In this document: one piece after another, positions 8,935 to 16,899 of the stretch
Layout: the number at the start of each line of letters is the position of its first letter
How positions within the stretch are numbered: the first letter of the stretch is position 1
Assembly (NCBI RefSeq): GCF_040834005.1
Contig: NZ_CP162129.1
Span: 5,390,501 to 5,454,500, forward strand
Direction: 5' to 3'
Length of the DNA: 64,000 nucleotides
From: Paenibacillus sp. PL2-23
GTDB lineage: Bacteria; Bacillota; Bacilli; Paenibacillales; Paenibacillaceae
The notes under the pieces: generated by a model
Told to the model about the DNA's origin: nothing
Databases searched by the model: none
The model's input: the letters and a program-made list of their open reading frames with translations, nothing else
Translations under genes and position numbers: made by a program

Positions 8935-9795
8935 TTAGTATGAGATTTCATCCCTCTTCAACAGACGGTTGGCGAGAAGCGACAGCAGCACTCCGAATAC
9001 GACAATATAGATGGCGATCGTCGAGCCGTAGCCGAAATTCTGGTCCACGAGCGCTTTCTTGTACATATACGTGCCGAGCACTTCTGTATCATTCTGGCCT
9101 CTGGTAAGGACGAAAATAAATTCGAACACCTTGAGCGTGCCGGTAATCGCAAGCGTGATGACGACCTTGATGTCGCTCATGATCAGCGGAATGGTCAGCA
9201 GGAAGGTTTTTTTGATTCCCGTAATGCCCTCCAGCTTGGCCGCTTCATAGAAGTCTGACGGAATCTTGGACATTGCGGTCAGGAATAATACGAAATAAAA
9301 ACCAACGTAATGCCATACTGTAGGAATCGCTACGGCTTTCAAAGCCATATTTTCGCTAAGCCAATTCACTTTATCAAAGCCCATATTCTGCAGAAGCGTG
9401 TTGAGCAGACCGAATTGGAAGTTGTAGAACAGCACGAACAGCAAGGCGATAGCTGTGCCGGAGATGACGACCGGGAAGAAGAACACCATCCGGAAGAAGC
9501 CTTTGCCCCATGTAATATTGTCGACGAATATAGCCAGCATAAGCGCAATGCCAACTTGAAAAATAATAACGTACGCCATCAGCTCAAGCGTGTTCAGCGT
9601 CGCGGCGCCCAGGAGATCGTCGGAGAACATCCGGACATAATTCTCGAAGCCCACCCACGTCTTGGTCGTAAAGCCTTTGGTGCGGAAGAAGCTGAGATAC
9701 ATACTCTTGAAGAACGGGTAGTACAGGAAGATGGACAGAAATGCCGCAGCCGGCAGCAGGAACAATACGATATATTTGCGATCGCCCTTCATCAT
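8935..9795 (-). CDS. Carbohydrate ABC transporter permease (MalF/UgpA-like)
   Basis: A 286-residue membrane protein with six predicted helices and an EAA-type loop (DFYEAAKLEGITGIKK). It follows the solute-binding protein gene by about 110 bp and precedes the second permease. Together the two permeases form the channel of a CUT1-type sugar importer. Confidence 0.9.
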   Translation of the reverse strand: MMKGDRKYIVLFLLPAAAFLSIFLYYPFFKSMYLSFFRTKGFTTKTWVGFENYVRMFSDDLLGAATLNTLELMAYVIIFQVGIALMLAIFVDNITWGKGFFRMVFFFPVVISGTAIALLFVLFYNFQFGLLNTLLQNMGFDKVNWLSENMALKAVAIPTVWHYVGFYFVLFLTAMSKIPSDFYEAAKLEGITGIKKTFLLTIPLIMSDIKVVITLAITGTLKVFEFIFVLTRGQNDTEVLGTYMYKKALVDQNFGYGSTIAIYIVVFGVLLSLLANRLLKRDEISY

Positions 9796-9905
9796 TCATC
9801 ACCTTTGATGTTTATTTTTCACGCAAGGCTCTGAAATGATGACGCCGCCCTTGAATCAGAGGGGCGGCGACTATCATTCGTTCCATTTGCGTTAGGCCTA
9901 ATCGG

Positions 9906-11240
9906 TTATTTGGCTGCCGTCTCGATCGCTTTCGCTTCTTCCAGCGCTTCAGCAGGCGTTTTCTTGCCTGTGACAACCGGCTGGATGTTCGCGCGGATCG
10001 TGTTGAACGTCTCAGGCGTTACTTTGGAGTCGATTGGCGAGTTCACGGAAGTCGCCTCCGATACCATAGCGAAGCCGTCTAGTACCGCTTGCGGCAGGCC
10101 TTCCGGTTGAACGCCCGCTGCTGCTGGCGTGCCGCCGTTTGCTGTTGCGATGCTCTTGATCGATTCAGGAGAAGTCAGATGCTTCAGCAATGCCAGTGTC
10201 GCATCCTTCTTCGCCGCGTCGTCGTAAGCTGCTTTCGACATGTAGAAGCCTGTGCCGAAGCCGCCTACTACGTCCTTGCCAGTGCCAGCGCCGCCAGGGA
10301 TCGCAGGGAAAGGAAGAACCGTTGTGTTCGCCTTGACATCGTCGGAGAAGCCGCCGATTGCCCACGAGCCTTCAAGAATCATGCCTGCCAGACCTTGGGA
10401 ATAGTAGTTCGCCGCCATGCCGAGGTCGATAGTTGCCGCGTCTTCAGGGAATGCGCCCAGATCGTATACTTCCTTCATAGCCGCCAGGCCCTTCTCCCAG
10501 TTCGGATCGACGCCGTCCTTCAGAGCTTTCGCTTGGCCTTCCGCGCCTGCGGCAGCCAGTACGAAGTGCTCGATCAGGTAGTGGGATTGGTCGAATGGAC
10601 CGGACAATGGAATGATGCCTTTGGCTTTCAGAGCGGATACGGCTGCTTTGAATTTATCCCAGTCCGTCGGAAGCTCAATGCCGTTATCAGCGAAAATTTT
10701 CTTATTAACCATCAGGCCCTCGAAGAAGCCTGTCAGTGGAATGGCATACGTCTTGCCGTCAGTGTGCTTCGTGAAGTCCAGCGCGGCAGGAGCGAAGCCG
10801 TTCTTCCACTCAGCGTCAGCTGCCAGCTCTTCGTCCAGCGCAACCACCTTGCCGGAGTTGATGATCTCAGCTGCGTCAGCGCCAACGAAGTAGAACAGCA
10901 GGTCAGGCTCGTTGCCGCTTGTCATGTCGGTGTTGACCTTCGTGCGGAAGCCGTCGTCGTTCGCCGACATTACGTCGTTCTCGACCTTGATATGCGGGTT
11001 AGCCGCTGTAAAATCGTCGATCGCTTTCTGGAACGCTTCACGCGCTGCGTCTGTACCGCCGAATGTCGAGAAGACGCGGAGGTTGACCGCTTCAGGCGCC
11101 TTGGACGGCTCGGTTGTCTCCGATGGCGTGCTGGAAGCACCGCCGTTCGTGTTGTTGCTGCCGCCGTTGTTGCCGCATGCGGCCAGAAGCATGGACATCA
11201 TGAGGATAAGGCTAACAATCGTGAGTGATGTTTTTTTCAC
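9906..11240 (-). CDS. Extracellular sugar-binding lipoprotein of a CUT1 ABC importer
   Basis: A 444-residue lipoprotein: a signal peptide ends in the lipobox LLAAC at about residue 22, followed by a Gly/Asn/Ser-rich linker and a family 1 solute-binding fold. It would sit on the outer face of the membrane and hand its sugar to the two permeases downstream. The substrate is not evident. A housekeeping-type promoter and an array of G-rich repeats lie upstream. A 16-residue tail of charged and alanine residues ends the protein. Confidence 0.92.
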   Translation of the reverse strand: MKKTSLTIVSLILMMSMLLAACGNNGGSNNTNGGASSTPSETTEPSKAPEAVNLRVFSTFGGTDAAREAFQKAIDDFTAANPHIKVENDVMSANDDGFRTKVNTDMTSGNEPDLLFYFVGADAAEIINSGKVVALDEELAADAEWKNGFAPAALDFTKHTDGKTYAIPLTGFFEGLMVNKKIFADNGIELPTDWDKFKAAVSALKAKGIIPLSGPFDQSHYLIEHFVLAAAGAEGQAKALKDGVDPNWEKGLAAMKEVYDLGAFPEDAATIDLGMAANYYSQGLAGMILEGSWAIGGFSDDVKANTTVLPFPAIPGGAGTGKDVVGGFGTGFYMSKAAYDDAAKKDATLALLKHLTSPESIKSIATANGGTPAAAGVQPEGLPQAVLDGFAMVSEATSVNSPIDSKVTPETFNTIRANIQPVVTGKKTPAEALEEAKAIETAAK

Positions 11241-11311
11241 TGATAAATCCCCCTTTAGGTTATTAGGCCAGATCGGATTATTTCCCGAGCTCTGCTTGCC
11301 TCCTAACTCAA

Positions 11312-11341
11312 ATTCTAGGGCAGAAACACCAGTAAAATCAA
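11312..11341 (-). promoter_or_regulatory. Sigma-A-type promoter of the sugar ABC operon
   Basis: On the minus strand TTGATT (11336-11341), an 18-base spacer and TAGAAT (11312-11317), about 70 bp upstream of the binding-protein start. Confidence 0.55.
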
Positions 11342-11371
11342 CGGTTTTCGGGGCTACATTCCTCTCATTTC

Positions 11372-11459
11372 GGGGGAGAGATTCGTCTGGGAAATAGGGG
11401 GATTATTCTCTGGTGAAGGGGGAAAATTCGTATTCCGGGACCGGAGGGGGAATATTCGC
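11372..11459. repeat. Four G-rich direct repeats upstream of the sugar ABC promoter
   Basis: Four copies of GGGGGA followed by an A/T-rich stretch and ATTC begin at 11372, 11397, 11418 and 11446. They lie about 30-110 bp upstream of the -35 box, the usual place for activator sites. An AraC/YesN-type or other sugar-responsive regulator is a reasonable guess; the protein is not in the window. Confidence 0.45.
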
Positions 11460-11471
11460 GGATGAAGCGCA

Positions 11472-11503
11472 GAAGGGACGCTCCACTATTGGAACGTCCC
11501 TTC
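11472..11503 (-). terminator. Hairpin downstream of the SLH protein gene
   Basis: A 9-bp stem (11472-11480 with 11495-11503) extended by an inner TCCA/TGGA pair, 12 bp past the stop. No T run follows, so termination is likely but not certain. Confidence 0.55.
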
Positions 11504-11514
11504 CTGCTCATATT

Positions 11515-13869
11515 TTAGAAACGCAGCGGAGCCTCCTGAAGCTCTGCCCGCTTCTGCAGGTAGCGGTAGAATGCGATGGAAGCCTCTGCGCGAGTCACTT
11601 GCTTCTCCGGCAGGAACTTGCCATCCGACAGGCTCATAATCTTCAGTCCGACCACGATGGCCGCCTGCCCCTTGTTGTCGATAGACGACTCATCCTTGAA
11701 ATTCGACTTGAAGATATGGTCGTAGTCGGCAAGCGTATTGTATCCCAGCGCCCGCACGATCAGCTCCGCCATCTCATCCCTCGTGACGAGGCCGTCCGGG
11801 TTGAAGGAGCCGTCGCCGAGATCAATCAAATTCTGGGCAAGCGCGCTCTCGACGTAAGCGAAGTATTGGGAGCCCGCCGCCACGTCGGCGAAGGAGGCCT
11901 CCAGCTTCATGCCGCCAGAGTGATCCATCGCATAATAGCCGCGGCCGCTGTTCCGAGCCAGCACCAGCATCTTGATCAGCTCGCCCCTTGTAATCTTGGC
12001 GTTCGGTCTGACCTTGCCGTCCTCCAGATCAAGCGCCTTATACGCCACCATCAAGCTGAGCGGCTCCTCCGCCCAATGACCGGCAGCGTCCGTCGGCTTC
12101 GGCACCTCCAGCGTCGTGACCTCTCCATTCTCCATACTGCGCCACTGACCGCTGAGCGCGTCCAGGAATACCGCTTCATACCTTGGCTTCTGCTGGAGCG
12201 TATACACGAGCTCCACCTCGGATTGGGTCTCAACCTGATCGTTGTCCGTTATTTCCCCGGATGCCATCATCAGCTTATACTTCTCGATGGGGAGGGGCTT
12301 GCCTTCCCACCAATACTGCTGCAGCACACGGTATGTCAACACAACGCCGTAGTAGTCCATGTAGCGATCAACCGCTTCATAGGACGGTATTGTGTCCGGC
12401 GCTTGAGCCGGATAATCGTAGCTATAGATATTGGCGTCATAGCTCTCCACCTTGCCAGTACGCGCGTTAATGGTTACCGAGACATGGTCATAGGACACCG
12501 TCGCGCCGTGCACCTTGTGGCGGAAGGTGATGTAATAGGAGCCCATCTCCTCCTGAGGAATATTCCTGTAGCGTTCAGCATCTGGCTTCACCAGGTGCAG
12601 CTCGTGGGTAAGCCAAGGCAGCTGCGCCTTCACGGTGTCCACGGCCTTCTGAACGGCCTGATCCAGCGTCAAGCTGGTTCCCGTCGTCGCCGGCGCACTA
12701 TGGGAGTAGCCATAATAGCTGCGTACAGCTCCCGTGCTTCCATCAATGCTCGCGTACATATAGCCGCTTTCCTTGCCGTCCTTCATAAGCGCCCAGTGCA
12801 GATTCCAGTTGGAAGCCGCCTCGCCCGATGGCGACTCGTATTCGTTGTAATTGGAGCTCGTGAGCTTCGCTCCTTCCGGCAGTCCGAACGCCTTCTTCAC
12901 CGCTGCTGCAGCCCCCTCCTCTGTCAGCTTGGCAGCCTTCGGCGGAGTCGCGAGCGGCTTCTCTGTCAGCGGAGCGTCCTGCAGCTCGCCAATGTCCCAT
13001 CTATCGTACTGCGTAGCAGGCCGCTCTTCGCCCGTCACCGCATCAATAGCGATTGGGGACATGGAATAAGACAGCACAGGCTCCTGCTTTCCATTACCGT
13101 TGGGCGTGAATATATAAACCAGCTCAGGCTTGGCCAATTTCCGTAGTTCTTCTTCCGCTTTGCTGGCGGATAACGTATTCGGCGCAGCCGGGAAGTCGAT
13201 TGTATCGTCCCACTCCAGCTGGAAGCTGGTGACATGGCCTTCACTGTCCACGCTGAGATGGATATAGTTGTCCAGGTACGGCTTGCCGTGCACAATCCGA
13301 TCGAATCGAAGCTCATGCCGCACTTCGCCGCTCAGGGGCGGGAGCACGCTTGCGCCTGTCTTATTGTTGAATTCGACCTGCGGGGCGTAGTCGGCCGCAA
13401 CCTCCTCAATGAACGCAACGCCAAGCTTAAGAGCGGCCTCGCGATGTACCTTGAGCGGATAGGATGGCGCCGAACCCGGCACGCTGGAATAGGAATGGAA
13501 GCTCAGCAGCTGGCCTGAGCCTGCGTCCAGAGCTGCGGAGATGCCCCCTTGCTGCTTGCCGTTGACCGTCTTAACGAATTCCATATGCCAGACCTTTTGC
13601 TCGCCGTCAAACTTCTGCATGCTCGAGAAGCTGGAGCTCTGCAGCTTATACTCCGCAGGTATGCTGATATATTGGCGCAGCTGCTTCTCCGCCTGCTCCT
13701 TGGACATAGAGGCTGCGTCCGGCTTCTTGGCGCTCTCCCCCGTTCCGGTCTCTGCAGCCGTCTCCGCCTTCGAAGCCTGCTTCGCATAGGCGCCAGGCAT
13801 AACCGCCGTGCCGACCAGCATCGCCGCCGCCAGCACAATAGCCAGCTTCTTCCTCATATGTACGTTCAC
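11515..13869 (-). CDS. Secreted YcdB/PepSY-repeat protein with C-terminal S-layer-homology domains
   Basis: A 784-residue exported protein. An N-terminal signal peptide ends near residue 30 (MPGAYA). Residues of roughly 50-560 contain repeated YcdB/YcdC and PepSY-like modules, with phrases such as LDAGSGQLLSFHSYSS and IDGSTGAVRSYYGYS recurring. Three SLH motifs occupy about residues 590-780 (AAGHWAEEPLSLMVAYKAL, FADVAAGSQYFAYVESAL, FKDESSIDNKGQAAIVVGL), which should bind pyruvylated wall polymer. The GTG start at 13869 has GGGGG about seven bases upstream. PepSY modules often inhibit peptidases; the role here is unknown. It stands alone. Confidence 0.87.
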   Translation of the reverse strand: MNVHMRKKLAIVLAAAMLVGTAVMPGAYAKQASKAETAAETGTGESAKKPDAASMSKEQAEKQLRQYISIPAEYKLQSSSFSSMQKFDGEQKVWHMEFVKTVNGKQQGGISAALDAGSGQLLSFHSYSSVPGSAPSYPLKVHREAALKLGVAFIEEVAADYAPQVEFNNKTGASVLPPLSGEVRHELRFDRIVHGKPYLDNYIHLSVDSEGHVTSFQLEWDDTIDFPAAPNTLSASKAEEELRKLAKPELVYIFTPNGNGKQEPVLSYSMSPIAIDAVTGEERPATQYDRWDIGELQDAPLTEKPLATPPKAAKLTEEGAAAAVKKAFGLPEGAKLTSSNYNEYESPSGEAASNWNLHWALMKDGKESGYMYASIDGSTGAVRSYYGYSHSAPATTGTSLTLDQAVQKAVDTVKAQLPWLTHELHLVKPDAERYRNIPQEEMGSYYITFRHKVHGATVSYDHVSVTINARTGKVESYDANIYSYDYPAQAPDTIPSYEAVDRYMDYYGVVLTYRVLQQYWWEGKPLPIEKYKLMMASGEITDNDQVETQSEVELVYTLQQKPRYEAVFLDALSGQWRSMENGEVTTLEVPKPTDAAGHWAEEPLSLMVAYKALDLEDGKVRPNAKITRGELIKMLVLARNSGRGYYAMDHSGGMKLEASFADVAAGSQYFAYVESALAQNLIDLGDGSFNPDGLVTRDEMAELIVRALGYNTLADYDHIFKSNFKDESSIDNKGQAAIVVGLKIMSLSDGKFLPEKQVTRAEASIAFYRYLQKRAELQEAPLRF

Positions 13870-13977
13870 TCTTGTTCCCCCTTCATGAGTTTGGCAATAT
13901 ATTCATTTTCTAGACGAGACTAGTGAACGGGAGGTTGCAGGGATGAACAAAAAAATGATAACGCATCCAACATAAGC

Positions 13978-14112
13978 TTGAACACTCCCGCCACCTAAGA
14001 GGTGGAGGATTCTTGGGTTGCTGCTCCTCACGGAGCAAAGTCGTAGCGATATTTTTTTGAAATATCGTACACCAAGCGATCCCTGTGGTTCCCACAGTTC
14101 CTATTTTGTTCG
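13978..14112 (-). ncRNA. Probable TnpB-associated guide (omega/re) RNA scaffold
   Basis: Three stem-loops follow the tnpB stop on the minus strand: 14047-14067, 14022-14037 and 13991-14005. In characterised TnpB systems the right end is transcribed as a scaffold RNA that overlaps the tnpB 3' end and continues into the flanking DNA as the guide. The layout here fits; the guide would be the sequence below 13978. Inferred from family knowledge, not from expression data. Confidence 0.55.
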
Positions 14113-15216
14113 TTACTGGGCCATGGCCTTTATGTTTTGTGCCGCATTCCAATCTCGGTCATGTGGCGTTTGGCAAGATACACATGTCCATCCCCGCACG
14201 CTCAAATCCCTCACTTCTGCTTGCTTGTACCCACAGACGTGACAGGTTTGGCTCGTTGGCGCAAATACCGGTGTTTCCTTGATCGTTCGCCCATACCACT
14301 TGGCTTTGTAATGCAGTTGACGGCTCATTTCGCCCCAGGATGCATCTGCTATGTGTTTGGCGAGGTGTCGTTGTTTCATCATGTTTGCAATACGTAAGTC
14401 TTCGAGACAGATCGTTTGGTTTTCACGGATCCATTTCGTAGTCTGCTTATGCATCGCGTCTAATCGGCTATTTCGAATCCTTTCATGGATGAGGGCGACT
14501 TTTCTTTTCGCTTTAGACCAGTTACTTCCGCCTTGTTTCCTTCTTGCAAGGATGCGCTGCCATTTCGTGAGCAGCCGTTCATATCGCAATGTATATCTTG
14601 GATTATCCATTGCAGGACCTTCCGAAGGCACGGCAAGATACTTGATACCCACGTCAATGCCAAGTATGCTGTCCGTTAAAGGAAGAGGCTGGATGTCAAC
14701 CTCGCATACCAACGATACAAACCATTTGCCGCTTGGGGCTAGTCGTACGGTAGCGGATAGGATCCGGCCTTCGATCTCTCTTGACTTGGCATAGGGTACC
14801 CAGCCTAGCTTGGGAAGTTGCAGACGGTTTCCCTTCACGGCAATGTTCCCGTTCGTATATCGCGTCGTATAGCTTTGTACGGGATGCTTGCGACTCTTGA
14901 AGCGAGGTCGTTCATTTTGCTTGTTGAAGTGGCGCTGATATCCGTCAGCCAAGTTTCGCACAGCTGACTGCAGGGCAATGCTATCCACTTCTTTCAACCA
15001 AGACCACTCGCGCTTCATGTCAGGAAGCTGAGATGCACAGGCGTTATAAGACAAACCTTTGCCTGTAGCCTGATAGATCTGACTCCATTTTGATAGGAAG
15101 TGGTTGAACACAAAACGGCAGCAACCCAACGTTTTGCGCAGTTGCATGATTTGTACATGACTAGGATAGATCCGAAATTTGAAGGCTTTATGCTGGAGCA
15201 TCGTCTGATTCGTCAC
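14113..15216 (-). CDS. tnpB: RNA-guided endonuclease TnpB (IS605 OrfB)
   Basis: A 367-residue protein with all three RuvC-like acidic motifs: GIDVGIKYLAV (Asp), ICLEDLRIANM (Glu) and HDRDWNAAQNI (Asp). A four-cysteine zinc ribbon (CHVCGY ... CVSC) lies between the last two. The N-terminal YPSHVQIMQLRKTLGCCRFVFNHFL region is the usual helix-turn-helix. All catalytic residues appear intact, so the nuclease may be active and could use the RNA encoded at its 3' end to cut DNA and keep the element in place. Confidence 0.92.
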   Translation of the reverse strand: MTNQTMLQHKAFKFRIYPSHVQIMQLRKTLGCCRFVFNHFLSKWSQIYQATGKGLSYNACASQLPDMKREWSWLKEVDSIALQSAVRNLADGYQRHFNKQNERPRFKSRKHPVQSYTTRYTNGNIAVKGNRLQLPKLGWVPYAKSREIEGRILSATVRLAPSGKWFVSLVCEVDIQPLPLTDSILGIDVGIKYLAVPSEGPAMDNPRYTLRYERLLTKWQRILARRKQGGSNWSKAKRKVALIHERIRNSRLDAMHKQTTKWIRENQTICLEDLRIANMMKQRHLAKHIADASWGEMSRQLHYKAKWYGRTIKETPVFAPTSQTCHVCGYKQAEVRDLSVRGWTCVSCQTPHDRDWNAAQNIKAMAQ

Positions 15217-15251
15217 CTCGCTGCAAAAGAGATGAATGTTAACTCATTCCA

Positions 15252-15260
15252 ATTATAGCA
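15252..15260 (-). promoter_or_regulatory. Extended -10 promoter of tnpB
   Basis: The minus strand reads TGC followed by a perfect TATAAT, 36 bp upstream of the tnpB start. No good -35 is visible, as is common with an extended -10 (TGn). Confidence 0.5.
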
Positions 15261-15401
15261 CAAATGTTCGTGTCTATCCATGAGCAAATTCCCGATTCAT
15301 CCCCTGCCTACGCTCTCACTTCGTGAGTAAGGTGGCTTAGAGGTAGGGGTATTCTCGGTGTCTATGATAAACGGAAGGATAACGATGAGGATGAGCTGCG
15401 C

Positions 15402-15444
15402 AAAAAACCGCGAGCCGGCAGCTTGCGCTGAACGACTCGCGGTT
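15402..15444 (-). terminator. Terminator of trxA
   Basis: A 9-bp perfect stem (15406-15414 with 15436-15444), followed on the minus strand by six T. It lies 37 bp past the trxA stop. Confidence 0.8.
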
Positions 15445-15480
15445 GATGGAAGTCCTAACATGAGGCTGTTAGCACCTTGC

Positions 15481-15792
15481 TTACAGCTGATTCGAAATTT
15501 TCGCTTTCAGCGCGTCCTTGCTTTGCAGACCGACCATCTTGTCGACTGGCTGACCGTCCTTGAACAGGATCAGCGTCGGAATGCTCATTACGCCGAACTG
15601 GGAAGCAAGCTCCGGCTCTTCGTCCACGTTGATTTTGGCGATTGTCGCTTGGCCTTCCATCTCTGTGGAAAGCTCGTCAACGATTGGCAATTGCATTTTG
15701 CAAGGGCCGCACCATGGTGCCCAGAAGTCTACCAAGGAAACGCCGCTCTCAATGCTCTGCGTAAAGTTGTCTTTCGTCAATGCTACTGTCAT
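15481..15792 (-). CDS. trxA: Thioredoxin
   Basis: A 103-residue single-domain thioredoxin with the active-site WCGPC motif and the cis-proline loop MSIPTL. It reduces disulfides of cytoplasmic proteins with electrons from thioredoxin reductase. The second ATG at 15792 is preferred, because GAGAGG directly abuts the first possible ATG and is nine bases from the second. It follows the Rrf2 regulator gene on the same strand and may be co-transcribed. Confidence 0.93.
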   Translation of the reverse strand: MTVALTKDNFTQSIESGVSLVDFWAPWCGPCKMQLPIVDELSTEMEGQATIAKINVDEEPELASQFGVMSIPTLILFKDGQPVDKMVGLQSKDALKAKISNQL

Positions 15793-15857
15793 TGCAATCA
15801 TCCTCTCTAACTAATGTATGATTTAGGGAAATCCCGTCTCACCTGTACTGCAGCTTG

Positions 15858-16274
15858 CTAGCAGGCATGGATCTGCTTGAGGACATCGCCGATCGTGATG
15901 CCGCCGAGGTGATCCTCCAATTGCTTCTCTGCCCGGCAGAAGATACCGTGCATCACTTGATTCATATTGGAGCCCACGACGCAGTCCATTCCGGGATCGC
16001 CGGAGCACCAGCTCGGTATTAACGAGCCTTGGGCCATGACGCGATAAATATCGGCGAGCGTGACAGCATCCGGGTCGATGGTCAGACGGTAGCCGCCCCC
16101 CGAGCCTTCCCTTGTCTCCACATAGCCGCCCTTCCTCAGTCCGCTCATGACCTTGCGGACGCGGGCGGAGTGCGTGCCGACGTTATCGGCAATCATGTCG
16201 CTGCTTGCCATCTTCTCCGGCAAATAAGCCAAATAAACGAGACTGTGTACGGCGATCGTAAATTCACTATTCAC
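15858..16274 (-). CDS. Rrf2-family transcriptional regulator
   Basis: A 138-residue winged-helix repressor: the HTH covers about residues 20-60 (SSDMIADNVGTHSARVRKVMSGLRKGG), with the GSGGGYRL wing typical of Rrf2 proteins. Several cysteines follow (WCSGDPGMDCVV, IFCRAEKQ, and a C-terminal HAC). They are not spaced like the IscR iron-sulfur ligands, so thiol-based or cysteine-sensing regulation (YwnA-like) is possible. GTG start with GGGAGG upstream. It probably controls itself and perhaps trxA through the palindrome in its promoter. Confidence 0.85.
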   Translation of the reverse strand: MNSEFTIAVHSLVYLAYLPEKMASSDMIADNVGTHSARVRKVMSGLRKGGYVETREGSGGGYRLTIDPDAVTLADIYRVMAQGSLIPSWCSGDPGMDCVVGSNMNQVMHGIFCRAEKQLEDHLGGITIGDVLKQIHAC

Positions 16275-16298
16275 TGTCAGCGGGCCTCCCTGCTTTAT

Positions 16299-16333
16299 AC
16301 TGTAATATTATCCGTTACAGTTGTAGTTGTCAA
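16299..16333 (-). promoter_or_regulatory. Promoter and operator of the Rrf2 gene
   Basis: On the minus strand a perfect TTGACA (16328-16333), 17-base spacer and TAATAT (16305-16310). A palindrome ACTGTAA-N9-TTACAGT at 16299-16321 covers the -10 box and part of the spacer, an ideal place for autorepression. Confidence 0.7.
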
Positions 16334-16543
16334 GAGGACTTCTCCCGCATCCGTTCCTAGTGTGGATTAAGCGCCGCCCGCTTATTCCAAGCTTATTCGA
16401 TAAGCTGGATGTATTGGGCCAGGCGGCAGGATGAATCTTTTCTCATCCTTACCCAAATCCGTCATGAACGAATCCACCGCGCGAATATACATGAAGGGAG
16501 TCTCCCATTATGTGCTTCCAAAGAGCCTAGGAGGTGAACGAAG

Positions 16544-16753
16544 GTGGGATTGTTTGGGAATCGTTGGGTCGTCGTGCGTACGGAGAGCGGTTCGAGAGCC
16601 GATGACATCGACCGGCTGTATGCGCTGTTCAAGGAGCGTGGACTGAAAGCGAAGGTCGAATTGGAAGGCAGCACGGTGAAGAAGGTGAAGGTGCACAAAA
16701 AAGATGTAGATCGGGCAAAGGAGCTGATTGACATCTTCGACAAGGAGCGTTAG
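16544..16753 (+). CDS. Small charged protein, unrecognised
   Basis: A 69-residue, lysine-rich cytoplasmic protein predicted to be an alpha-beta fold. The pattern of an early strand (RWVVVRTE), a helix with a Phe-Lys-Glu-Arg-Gly turn, and a second strand resembles small DUF2007-type domains, but this is only a resemblance. The GTG start at 16544 has AGGAGGTGA nine bases upstream, strong support for translation. It sits alone ahead of an acyltransferase gene. Confidence 0.7.
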   Translation: MGLFGNRWVVVRTESGSRADDIDRLYALFKERGLKAKVELEGSTVKKVKVHKKDVDRAKELIDIFDKER

Positions 16754-16899
16754 AGGCAGCAGCATAGAGCGGTTAACAGGAGCGGAGCGCGCTGATTATG
16801 GCGTCTTCGCTCTTTTACTTATTCTACATAATATTAAACGCAACTTCTTTTCTTCCAATTACGTTCCATATGATAAAGGCGCAAGACGAAAGGAAGACT

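Larger units (their letters stand above)
13978..15350 (-). mobile_element. IS200/IS605-family element carrying tnpB only (IS1341-like)
   Basis: The element is bounded by imperfect subterminal hairpins: near the left (upstream) end a long structure at 15301-15349, near the right end a short perfect stem CCACCT-AAG-AGGTGG at 13991-14005, followed on the minus strand by GGCGGGAGTGTTCAAG, typical of these right ends. No tnpA transposase is present, so it would need one in trans. It lies between the SLH protein gene and trxA and disrupts neither. Exact ends are uncertain by some ten bases. Confidence 0.75.

Noticed and set aside
11413..13146. 577-codon plus-strand frame
   Set aside because: Antisense of the SLH-protein gene; the minus strand has a signal peptide, repeats and SLH motifs.
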